A DNA stretch of 6,849 nucleotides from Lactobacillaceae bacterium (GCA_902834055.1 CADFHB010000027.1:1-6849); one strand, 5' to 3'; counted from the first letter of the stretch, positions 1 through 5,125 are shown. Notes: generated by a model not told the origin, from the sequence alone. Numbers and translations are program-made.

Positions 1-225
1 TGCCCGCCGGTAGCCATAAGTACTTTTCCGGGTTTCCGGCCGGCCACCAATTTGCTGGGCAAAGTAACCCAGGATGATGGAAAATGAATCGCCCATGTTA
101 TGGAAGGCATCGGAGAGAAGGGCCAAACTACCAGAAATTAGCCCCCCAATGATTTCAACAACCGTGATTAAGACATTTAGCAGGGTAACAGCTAGGAAGC
201 GTTGCCCCGTGATTCTTTCTTTCAT
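1..225 (-). CDS. Cation diffusion facilitator (CDF) metal exporter, N-terminal part
   Basis: This is the 5' end of a gene read leftward; its ATG is at 225-223 and 75 codons are present before the window edge. The translation begins MKERITGQRF and carries the CDF family hallmark GGLISGSLALLSDAFHNMGD (residues 27-46), spanning the end of TM1 and TM2. The family exports divalent metals from the cytoplasm in exchange for protons. The TM2 metal half-site is H42-x3-D46. This is the histidine-containing form typical of zinc-type CDFs (CzcD/ZitB/ZnT), not the all-acidic or Asn/Asp form known from manganese exporters, so zinc (or Cd/Co) is the likelier substrate. The second half-site in TM5 lies outside the window. 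A Shine-Dalgarno GAGGAG (complement of 238-243) sits 12 nt upstream of the ATG, slightly far, and there is no in-frame alternative start just upstream. It is divergent from the metal-dependent regulator at 423. Family assignment is firm; substrate is inferred. Confidence 0.87.
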   Translation of the reverse strand, partial: MKERITGQRFLAVTLLNVLITVVEIIGGLISGSLALLSDAFHNMGDSFSIILGYFAQQIGGRPETRKSTYGYRRA

Positions 226-333
226 AATTAATGAATGCTCCTCTGCATATTGATTGCAATTTTTAATCGCAATGTACTAAAATTAGTGATTGTAGCTAAC
301 GAAAAAGTTAGGCAATCCAAACTACTCGTTTTT

Positions 334-362
334 ATATTATGCTATAATCGTAATATATTCAA
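334..362 (-). promoter_or_regulatory. Candidate promoter for the CDF exporter
   Basis: On the minus strand a -35-like TTGAAT (complement of 357-362) is followed by a 17-nt spacer and a -10-like TAATAT (complement of 334-339). This would give a leader of about 100 nt before the CDF start codon. It overlaps the opposing promoter at 340-348, so the two would compete. A second weaker candidate lies closer to the gene: TTGCCT (complement of 310-315), 15-nt spacer, TACAAT (complement of 289-294). The region is AT-rich, so chance matches are likely. Confidence 0.35.
340..348 (+). promoter_or_regulatory. Candidate extended -10 promoter for mntR
   Basis: The string TGCTATAAT has a perfect -10 hexamer (343-348) preceded by the extended -10 dinucleotide TG at 340-341. 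No convincing -35 lies 16-18 nt upstream, which fits an extended -10 promoter. The predicted start near 355 falls at a small perfect palindrome, ATATTCAATAT (355-365), well placed for autorepression. The leader to the TTG start would be about 68 nt. Confidence 0.5.
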
Positions 363-422
363 TATCGAGTTATTGTGTTATGACCGTTCGAAGGCCAAAA
401 ATTTATTGAGAGGTGAACTAGA

Positions 423-1070
423 TTGACTCCAATGAAGGAAGATTACTTGAAAATCATCTTTGAGCTCGGCGGTAGTCATAAGAAAGTTTCCAACAAGGAA
501 ATTTCATTAGGATTAGGAATTGCTGCTGGTTCAGTGACCGAAATGATTTCCAAGTTGGCCGACGAGGGGCTCGTTGTCCACGAACCATACGCCGGAATTT
601 CATTGACAGCGAAGGGCCAAAAATATGCGGCAGAATTAGTACGTAAGCACCGGCTATGGGAAACATTCTTAGTGGACAAGTTAAATTACAATTTTGCGGA
701 CGTTCACTCAGAAGCGGAAATTCTGGAGCACCAAACGAGCAATCGGTTGGCAACTGCCTTGGATGACTACTTACAACACCCTAAACACTGTCCCCACGGT
801 GGGGTTATTCCTTCGGCCAATGGCAAGTTTCCTGACGTAAGTCACCGCTTGTTAGCCGATGCCGAGGATGGTGAAGAAGTTGAACTGGAACGGTTCTTAG
901 ACAACCACGAACTGTTGACTTACCTGGAGGAATTGCAATTGCGCCCTTCAGAGACAGTGAAAGTCATTCGTCACGAACCATTTGAGGGTCCAATTGTCAT
1001 TGAAAAGGACGGCAGTGACAAGGAAATTAACGTATCTTACAAGGCGGCCCATAACATCTTTATTAAATAA
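423..1070 (+). CDS. mntR: DtxR-family Mn-dependent transcriptional regulator (MntR/ScaR/SloR type)
   Basis: This is a 215-residue metalloregulator that binds DNA when loaded with Mn2+ (or Fe2+) and usually represses metal uptake genes. Domain order: winged HTH (about 1-62, recognition helix near GSVTEMISKL), dimerization and metal-binding domain (about 65-140, with CPHG at 123-126), and a C-terminal SH3/FeoA-like domain (about 150-215). Visible candidate ligands are D7, H76, E80, H95, E99, E102, H103, C123, H125 and D160. From memory, D7/E99/E102/H103 and E80/C123/H125/D160 are the two metal sites of streptococcal ScaR/SloR, at the same numbers. The position of B. subtilis MntR E11 is K10 here. 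The start is TTG at 423: AGGTGA at 411-416 lies 6 nt upstream and MTPMKEDYLK matches the family N-terminus, whereas the next ATG (432) is 15 nt away. It is divergent from the CDF exporter and has its own terminator. The family is secure; the metal is inferred. Confidence 0.92.
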   Translation: MTPMKEDYLKIIFELGGSHKKVSNKEISLGLGIAAGSVTEMISKLADEGLVVHEPYAGISLTAKGQKYAAELVRKHRLWETFLVDKLNYNFADVHSEAEILEHQTSNRLATALDDYLQHPKHCPHGGVIPSANGKFPDVSHRLLADAEDGEEVELERFLDNHELLTYLEELQLRPSETVKVIRHEPFEGPIVIEKDGSDKEINVSYKAAHNIFIK

Positions 1071-1078
1071 GAAAAGTT

Positions 1079-1115
1079 CAAGCGAGGAAGGTAATTATTT
1101 CCCCGCTTGTTTTTT
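1079..1115 (+). terminator. Intrinsic terminator after mntR
   Basis: An 11-bp stem (1079-1089 with 1099-1109, one A/C mismatch, GC-rich CAAGCG base) is followed by six Ts at 1110-1115. It lies 8 nt after the mntR stop codon. Confidence 0.85.
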
Positions 1116-1137
1116 GATAAAGCACTGCGCGAGTAAA

Positions 1138-1154
1138 TTGACTTGTGGTATACT
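1138..1154 (+). promoter_or_regulatory. Candidate extended -10 promoter for the PAP2 phosphatase gene
   Basis: TGGTATACT (1146-1154) is an extended -10 with a near-consensus TATACT hexamer, and no good -35 lies at the matching distance (1126-1131 reads TGCGCG). The TTGACT at 1138-1143 is too close to serve that -10, but could pair with TAATTG at 1160-1165 (16-nt spacer) as an alternative promoter. The position just after the mntR terminator supports a separate transcription unit. Confidence 0.5.
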
Positions 1155-1194
1155 CAAAATAATTGCTAAAAATTAGAATTAGGAGTAATCATAT

Positions 1195-1869
1195 ATGTTT
1201 ATTGAACGCGATAATCATCGCTGGCGTCGATTTGCATTTAGTGGGGGCTTCTTTATCATCTTGTTGCTATTGATCAAGTTTAATTCTTCGGTGGCAACGA
1301 TGATGGATGCCGTCTTACAATCACTCTTCACCAGCCAGCGCCTTGAAGGTATCGGCTGGTTCCACGCCCTGATGACTTTCTTATCGTTTATTGCTAGCCC
1401 CAAGATGGATATCATCTGGGTGATTATCATTGCCGTTTTCCTATGGTTGAGGCAGTGCAAGATTCCCGCAATTTGGGCGGTCTGCACGTTGATCGGTGGG
1501 GATTTCTTCGGTGAAGTCTTTAAGCACATCGTTAAGCGTGCTCGTCCGGCCCAACACCTGGCAGCTGATGACGGTTATAGCTTTCCTAGTGGTCACACGC
1601 TGGGAATCTTCCTGGTTGCGGCGATCCTCCTCTTGGTTGTTCTGCCGTTAATCCAACGGCGGTCAGTCCGGACAATTTGCCAAATCTTGCTGGTGTTTAC
1701 CATCTTCTTCTTGGCAATTTCACGGGTTTACCTGTACGCCCACTGGCCATTCGATACGATTGGCGCAATGCTGTTGGCGTATGCTTGGCTCCAGGTTGCT
1801 GAATGGCTGTACGTTGCTTGGGCGCCGCGCCTGCAACGAATTCCAATGCTAGAAGATTCGATTATTTAA
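1195..1869 (+). CDS. PAP2-family membrane phosphatase (lipid or undecaprenyl-pyrophosphate phosphatase-like)
   Basis: This 224-residue integral membrane protein carries the complete three-part acid phosphatase signature. C1 is K110-x6-R117-P118 (KHIVKRARP), C2 is PSGH at 131-134, and C3 is S176-R177-x5-H183-x3-D187. H134 and H183 are the expected catalytic histidines, with D187 supporting the nucleophile. Hydrophobic stretches near 15-29, 55-85, 92-106, 136-153, 162-175 and 188-204 fit about six TM helices with the active site on the outer face. Relatives hydrolyse phosphatidic acid, phosphatidylglycerol phosphate or undecaprenyl pyrophosphate (PgpB, BcrC, YodM-like); the sequence alone does not say which. 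AGGAG at 1181-1185 lies 9 nt before the ATG. It has its own promoter and a terminator, so it is probably monocistronic apart from possible read-through into the acetyltransferase gene. Confidence 0.9.
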   Translation: MFIERDNHRWRRFAFSGGFFIILLLLIKFNSSVATMMDAVLQSLFTSQRLEGIGWFHALMTFLSFIASPKMDIIWVIIIAVFLWLRQCKIPAIWAVCTLIGGDFFGEVFKHIVKRARPAQHLAADDGYSFPSGHTLGIFLVAAILLLVVLPLIQRRSVRTICQILLVFTIFFLAISRVYLYAHWPFDTIGAMLLAYAWLQVAEWLYVAWAPRLQRIPMLEDSII

Positions 1870-1882
1870 TGAAACAAGTAAA

Positions 1883-1912
1883 GAGCTGTGACTTGGTTGC
1901 AACTCCTTTTTT
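1883..1912 (+). terminator. Weak intrinsic terminator after the PAP2 gene
   Basis: The hairpin 1883-1892/1896-1905 has ten positions with one C/A mismatch and two G-U pairs, a 3-nt loop, and six Ts at 1907-1912. It is less stable than the other terminators in the window and ends only 18 nt before the next start codon, so partial read-through is plausible. Confidence 0.55.
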
Positions 1913-1930
1913 ATTGCCCGGGAAATATTC

Positions 1931-2404
1931 ATGATAGAGACAAAGAGATTAATAGTTAGACCACTGATTACCGATAATGACCACCAGGTTGCCCAGGTGC
2001 TGGCTGATCCAGAGTTATTGCACGCTGCCCACATCAGCTTCACGTCACTACCGGCAAACAGCTTTGAGATTAAAATGTTTTTACAAGCGGTCCAGGTGTT
2101 TGGTATTTACCAGAAGGCGGATCCAGCAAAACTGCTGGGCCTCATCACCGCCGACCAGACGAACCCAGCACTGGCAACCAATGAATGTGAGGTTGGTTAC
2201 CTTGAACGCCGGTCCGTGTGGGGGCGGGGGATTATGACCGAGGCTTTACGGGGCTTCTTGGATGGGACCCCGCTGGCAATCGTCGCCACCACCGATGAAG
2301 ACAACGAGCGCTCCCAGCACGTCTTGAAAAATTCTGGCTTTCGGCTGACCGGCCGGGAAGGTAAGCGGTTAATTTGGCGCCGGCCCGCTTGCACTCGGGA
2401 TTAA
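1931..2404 (+). CDS. GNAT-family N-acetyltransferase (RimJ/RimL-like)
   Basis: This 157-residue protein has the layout of a GCN5-related acetyltransferase, which moves an acetyl group from acetyl-CoA to an amine. It begins MIETKRLIVRPL, the usual first strand of the RimJ/RimL subgroup. It contains an acetyl-CoA loop of the form W-G-R-G-I-M-T-E-A (97-105), where RimJ-like proteins typically show WGKGYxTEA. It ends with the N-x2-S-x3-L-K-N-S-GF block (125-137). It is somewhat shorter than typical members (about 170-185), with the central strands compressed. The substrate cannot be told; it could be a ribosomal protein, another protein N-terminus, or a small molecule. The ribosome site is weak (GGGAAA near 1920-1925). 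No promoter fits between the preceding terminator and the ATG, so expression may depend on read-through from the PAP2 gene or on a promoter inside it. The lysP promoter overlaps its 3' end. Confidence 0.82.
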   Translation: MIETKRLIVRPLITDNDHQVAQVLADPELLHAAHISFTSLPANSFEIKMFLQAVQVFGIYQKADPAKLLGLITADQTNPALATNECEVGYLERRSVWGRGIMTEALRGFLDGTPLAIVATTDEDNERSQHVLKNSGFRLTGREGKRLIWRRPACTRD

Positions 2405-2416
2405 TCAGAGTATAAT
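2389..2416 (+). promoter_or_regulatory. Promoter of the lysine riboswitch-lysP unit
   Basis: A perfect -10 TATAAT (2411-2416) lies 16 nt after a partial -35 TTGCAC (2389-2394), which is still inside the end of the acetyltransferase gene. The predicted start, about 2423, is just a few bases before the riboswitch P1 helix, as expected for an attenuated leader. Confidence 0.65.
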
Positions 2417-2428
2417 GTTTTACAAAAT

Positions 2429-2590
2429 GAAGAGGTTGCGTTTTTCAATAGTAGCTGCTGCGAGGTGAATAAGCACTGGACCAGTGAGTGAAAGGGGAAA
2501 ACGCCGAAACAAGTCGGAACTTATTTTCCGAGTTGTTGGGTCATGACTTAAGAGGTCATGGACTGTCGCGGTATTACCGCGGGGCGCTTC
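2429..2590 (+). promoter_or_regulatory. Lysine riboswitch (L box) aptamer
   Basis: The leader of lysP carries the conserved L-box blocks in order: AGAGGTTGCG (2431-2440), an AGTAG element (about 2449-2453), GTGAAAGGGGAA (2488-2499), CGCCGAA (2502-2508), GGACTGTC (2560-2567), and a GGGGCG closing strand (2581-2586). Visible helices are P1 GAAG/CTTC (2429-2432/2587-2590), P3 2509-2519/2526-2536 (one G/G mismatch), P4 CATGAC/GTCATG (2542-2547/2555-2560) and P5 2567-2572/2576-2581. P2 is not resolved here. L-box RNAs bind free L-lysine and, when occupied, allow a downstream terminator to form. The downstream gene is the lysine permease, which matches this use: lysine shuts off its own import. P1 seems short, only four continuous pairs. 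Confidence 0.93.
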
Positions 2591-2623
2591 CTACGAGTGA
2601 TTCAATAATCAAGAAGTTAATTG

Positions 2624-2660
2624 AGTCTGCTAACGGGATGAGCCGTTAGCAGACTTTTTT
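2624..2660 (+). terminator. Riboswitch-controlled attenuator of lysP
   Basis: A perfect 13-bp stem (2624-2636 with 2643-2655, loop 2637-2642) runs into six Ts (2655-2660). It lies between the aptamer and the lysP ribosome-binding site, so it is expected to stop transcription when lysine is bound. A competing hairpin can be drawn: GATTCAAT (2599-2606) pairs with ATTGAGTC (2620-2627), eight pairs with one wobble, taking the first four bases of the terminator stem. This is a candidate antiterminator. Confidence 0.92.
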
Positions 2661-2701
2661 GTTACCCTCTTCAAAATCTATTTGTTTGGAGGATTTGCTT
2701 A

Positions 2702-4177
2702 ATGGCAGAAGAGACGCACGACCAGCATTCGACTGGTCATATTAAGCGAACATTGAAGACCCGGCACCTGTCAATGATTGCCCTCGGGGGAACCATTGGG
2801 ACCGGGCTGTTTATCACTAGTGGTTCGGCAATTTCAACGGCCGGACCTGGTGGGGCCCTGACGGCCTACGTTATTATGGGAATCATGGTCTTCTTCTTGA
2901 TGACCAGTCTTGGTGAAATGGCAACCTACATGCCGCTAACGGGATCATTTTCCGCATACTCAACGAAGTTTGTGGACCCGGCCCTTGGTTTTGCAATGGG
3001 GTGGAACTACTGGTTTAACTGGGCAATTACCATCCCGGTTGACGTCACCAGTGCCGGAATCGTGATGAACTTCTGGCTGCCCCACGTTCCTAGTTGGGTG
3101 TTCAGTACCATTGTCCTGGTCCTGATCTTCTTGATTAACTGGTTGTCAGTCCGTTCCTACGGGGAAACAGAATACTGGCTGGCCCTTGTTAAGGTCATTA
3201 CCGTTGTCTTCTTCCTGATTGTCGGAATTGCAATTATTTTTGGGATTATGGGCGGTAAGCCAGTGGGCCTTTCGAACTTCCATTACAAGCAGGCCCCATT
3301 TGTTGGTGGGGTTCCCGCCATCATTAGTGTGTTCCTGGTTGCTGGATTCTCCTTCCAGGGGACGGAACTGGTCGGTATTACGGCTGGGGAAGCAGCAACG
3401 CCTGAGGAGTCAATCTCCAAGGCCATCCACTCTACTTTCTGGCGGATCCTGCTCTTCTACATCCTGGCAATCTTTGTCATCGCCTGTGTATTGCCGTACA
3501 CTAACAAGAACCTGATGAACTCAAACGTGCAGAACATTACGATGAGTCCGTTCACCATTATCTTCAAGCGGGCCGGCCTGGCAGTGGCGGCCAGCATCAT
3601 GAACGCGGTTATCTTAACCGCCGTTATCTCTGCCGCTAACTCAGGGCTCTATGCCTCAACCCGGATGCTTTATTCTCAGGCCCGGGAAGGGTACGCATGG
3701 CGCTTCCTTGGCTACGTTAACCGCCGGGGAATTCCAATCTACGCCTTGGTATTTACCATGGTTATTTCAACCCTGGCCTTTGCTACCCAGTTCATTGTTC
3801 CCCAGGCCTATGTATACCTCACGGACGCCTCTGGTTTGTGTGGCTTTATCGCCTGGTTGGGAATTGCCATCTCGCACTTCCGCTTCCGCCGGGCTTACAT
3901 TGCCCAGGGCCACTCGGTTGACGAACTAAAGTACCACGCCACCCTGTACCCATTTGGGCCGATCTTCGCCTTCATCCTGTGTATCATCGTTATTTGTGGG
4001 CAAAACGTGGATGCCTTTGCTAAGCTCGACTGGTCCAACATCCTGATTACCTACATGAGTGTGCCACTGTTCTTGATCCTGTTCTTCTACTACAAGATTC
4101 GTTACCGGACGCACATCATCCCGTTAGATAAGGTGGACTTGAGTAAGAGCACCAAGGGTGAAAAGTACGAAGGCTAG
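2702..4177 (+). CDS. lysP: Lysine-specific permease LysP (APC superfamily)
   Basis: This 491-residue membrane transporter imports L-lysine with protons. It is close in length and collinear with E. coli LysP (489 residues, from memory). Landmarks: TM1 helix break GGTIGTGLF (29-37), AGPGGAL (47-53), LGEMATYMP (70-78), WNYWFNWAITIPVD (101-114), GFSFQGTELVGITAGE (215-230), SPFTIIF (282-288), ANSGLYASTRMLY (312-324), GFIAWLGIAISHFRFRR (381-397), and PFGPIFAFILC (417-427). Twelve TM helices are expected. E222 and E230, reported as needed for transport in E. coli LysP, are at the same positions. E. coli D275 and D278, implicated in contact with the sensor CadC, are N275 and N278 here, so the CadC-type signalling role is not expected. 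GGAGG at 2688-2692 lies 9 nt before the ATG. It is controlled by the upstream L-box riboswitch and ends with a strong terminator. Codon use favours C-ending codons. Confidence 0.96.
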   Translation: MAEETHDQHSTGHIKRTLKTRHLSMIALGGTIGTGLFITSGSAISTAGPGGALTAYVIMGIMVFFLMTSLGEMATYMPLTGSFSAYSTKFVDPALGFAMGWNYWFNWAITIPVDVTSAGIVMNFWLPHVPSWVFSTIVLVLIFLINWLSVRSYGETEYWLALVKVITVVFFLIVGIAIIFGIMGGKPVGLSNFHYKQAPFVGGVPAIISVFLVAGFSFQGTELVGITAGEAATPEESISKAIHSTFWRILLFYILAIFVIACVLPYTNKNLMNSNVQNITMSPFTIIFKRAGLAVAASIMNAVILTAVISAANSGLYASTRMLYSQAREGYAWRFLGYVNRRGIPIYALVFTMVISTLAFATQFIVPQAYVYLTDASGLCGFIAWLGIAISHFRFRRAYIAQGHSVDELKYHATLYPFGPIFAFILCIIVICGQNVDAFAKLDWSNILITYMSVPLFLILFFYYKIRYRTHIIPLDKVDLSKSTKGEKYEG

Positions 4178-4192
4178 GCGATAATATATTTC

Positions 4193-4228
4193 AAAATCTT
4201 CCCGAAAATTTCCGGGGAGATTTTTTTT
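4193..4228 (+). terminator. Intrinsic terminator after lysP
   Basis: A 12-bp stem (4193-4204 with 4213-4224, one G-U pair) with an 8-nt loop ends in eight Ts (4221-4228), the first four of which pair with the A-tract. It starts 15 nt after the lysP stop. Confidence 0.9.
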
Positions 4229-4252
4229 GCGAGAAATTAGTTCTTAATCCTG

Positions 4253-4279
4253 TTGTCGATTTCCCATCGATGGTAGAAT
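4253..4279 (+). promoter_or_regulatory. Candidate promoter for the deoxynucleoside kinase gene
   Basis: The extended -10 TGGTAGAAT (4271-4279) is paired with a partial -35 TTGTCG (4253-4258) at a 15-nt spacing. A short inverted repeat, TCGAT/ATCGA (4256-4260 and 4266-4270), occupies the spacer and could be an operator or chance. Confidence 0.5.
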
Positions 4280-4323
4280 AGTAATCGTGTCTTTTAACAG
4301 ATCATAATGAAAGGAACAGGATA

Positions 4324-4965
4324 ATGATTGCTTTAGCAGGAACAATTGGTGCTGGTAAGACCAGCCTGACGCAGTTACTGGCCGACCACTTACATAGCCA
4401 GGCTTTTTACGAATCAGTCGACGACAACAAGATTTTGCCGCTTTTCTACAAGAACCCTAAGAAGTACGGCTTCCTGTTGCAGATTTACTTTTTAAACAAG
4501 CGGATTGACGAGATTAAAGAATCATATAGCAACGATCTCAACGTCTTGGACCGGTCGATTTTTGAAGATGCCCTGCTGTTTAAGCTGAACGCTGACATGG
4601 GGCGGGCAACGCAGACGGAGTCGGACATTTACAGCTCACTGCTGGCCAACATGATGGAAGAACTTCCTGAGCAGCCCCACCAAAAGGCGCCAAACCTGTT
4701 GATCACGATCCAGGTTTCCTTTGATACGATGCTCAAGCGGATTAAGAAGCGGGGCCGGTCTTACGAGCAGATTGCCAACGACCCGTCACTTTACAACTAC
4801 TACAAGAACCTAAACGAACGCTACCAAGAATGGTACAAGCAGTACGATCAGAGCCCTAAGATGCTGATTGATGGGGACGAGTATGATTTTGTGGAGGACC
4901 CGCGCGCGGCCAAGAAAGTGCTCCAGATGATTGACCAGAAGCTAGTGGACTTAAATTTAAAATAA
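4324..4965 (+). CDS. Deoxynucleoside kinase (dAK/dGK family)
   Basis: This 213-residue P-loop kinase phosphorylates deoxynucleosides to 5'-monophosphates for salvage into dNTPs in the cytosol. Motifs in order: Walker A loop GTIGAGKTS (6-14); YESVDDN (29-35) with E30 as the likely catalytic base; the NPKKYGFLLQIYFLNKR block (44-60) that lines the base pocket; DRS (76-78) followed by ED (81-82); and the arginine/lysine-rich LID KRIKKRGRSYEQ (138-149). This pattern is that of the Lactobacillus dAK/dGK enzymes, some of which come as tandem genes forming heterodimers. Only one copy is present here. The P-loop reads GTIGAGKT, where from memory the L. acidophilus enzymes have GPIGAGKS. AAGGA (4311-4315) lies 8 nt before the ATG. 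The unit has its own promoter and a terminator before the tRNA genes. Substrate preference (dA versus dG) is not decided by sequence. Confidence 0.93.
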   Translation: MIALAGTIGAGKTSLTQLLADHLHSQAFYESVDDNKILPLFYKNPKKYGFLLQIYFLNKRIDEIKESYSNDLNVLDRSIFEDALLFKLNADMGRATQTESDIYSSLLANMMEELPEQPHQKAPNLLITIQVSFDTMLKRIKKRGRSYEQIANDPSLYNYYKNLNERYQEWYKQYDQSPKMLIDGDEYDFVEDPRAAKKVLQMIDQKLVDLNLK

Positions 4966-4969
4966 ATGT

Positions 4970-4998
4970 TTGACAATTGTCAGAATGGATGATATATT
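4970..4998 (+). promoter_or_regulatory. Strong consensus promoter for the tRNA-Val/tRNA-Leu unit
   Basis: A perfect -35 TTGACA (4970-4975), a 17-nt spacer and a near-perfect -10 TATATT (4993-4998) make this the best sigma-A promoter in the window. The predicted start (about 5004-5006) falls inside the left arm of the hairpin at 5000-5028, about 30 nt before the mature tRNA-Val. Confidence 0.85.
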
Positions 4999-4999
4999 A

Positions 5000-5033
5000 A
5001 TTAAGCTGACTTGTTCAGTTAGCTTAATTTTTT
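5000..5033 (+). terminator. Terminator of the kinase gene, overlapping the tRNA promoter start site
   Basis: An 11-bp stem (5000-5010 with 5018-5028, one G-U pair), a 7-nt loop and six Ts (5028-5033) form a standard intrinsic terminator. It lies between the tRNA promoter and the tRNA. RNA read from the kinase gene contains the full stem. RNA started near 5005 lacks the outer base pairs and keeps only about six pairs no longer adjacent to the U-run, so it should escape. Confidence 0.72.
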
Positions 5034-5034
5034 C

Positions 5035-5107
5035 GGAGGATTAGCTCAGTTGGGAGAGCATCTGCCTTACAAGCAGAGGGTCACAGGTTCGAGCCCTGTA
5101 TCCTCCA
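5035..5107 (+). tRNA. tRNA-Val (anticodon UAC)
   Basis: This is a complete 73-nt cloverleaf: acceptor GGAGGAT (5035-5041) with ATCCTCC (5100-5106) and discriminator A5107; D stem GCTC/GAGC; anticodon stem TCTGC/GCAGA with loop CTTACAA, anticodon TAC at 5068-5070; T stem ACAGG/CCTGT with TTCGAGC loop. CCA is not encoded and must be added by the CCA-adding enzyme. It is co-transcribed with the tRNA-Leu. Confidence 0.97.
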
Positions 5108-5125
5108 TTTTTTAATGCTTTACTT

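Noticed and set aside
235..426. 63-codon open frame between the CDF and mntR genes
   Set aside because: It lacks a ribosome site at its ATG, has no recognisable protein features, covers the divergent promoter region and runs into the mntR start. AT-rich chance frame.
982..1176. 64-codon frame overlapping the end of mntR
   Set aside because: It is a shadow in another frame of mntR and crosses the mntR terminator and the next promoter.
2405..2701. T-box leader for lysyl-tRNA upstream of the permease
   Set aside because: The conserved T-box bulge sequence is absent, while several L-box blocks are present in the right order.
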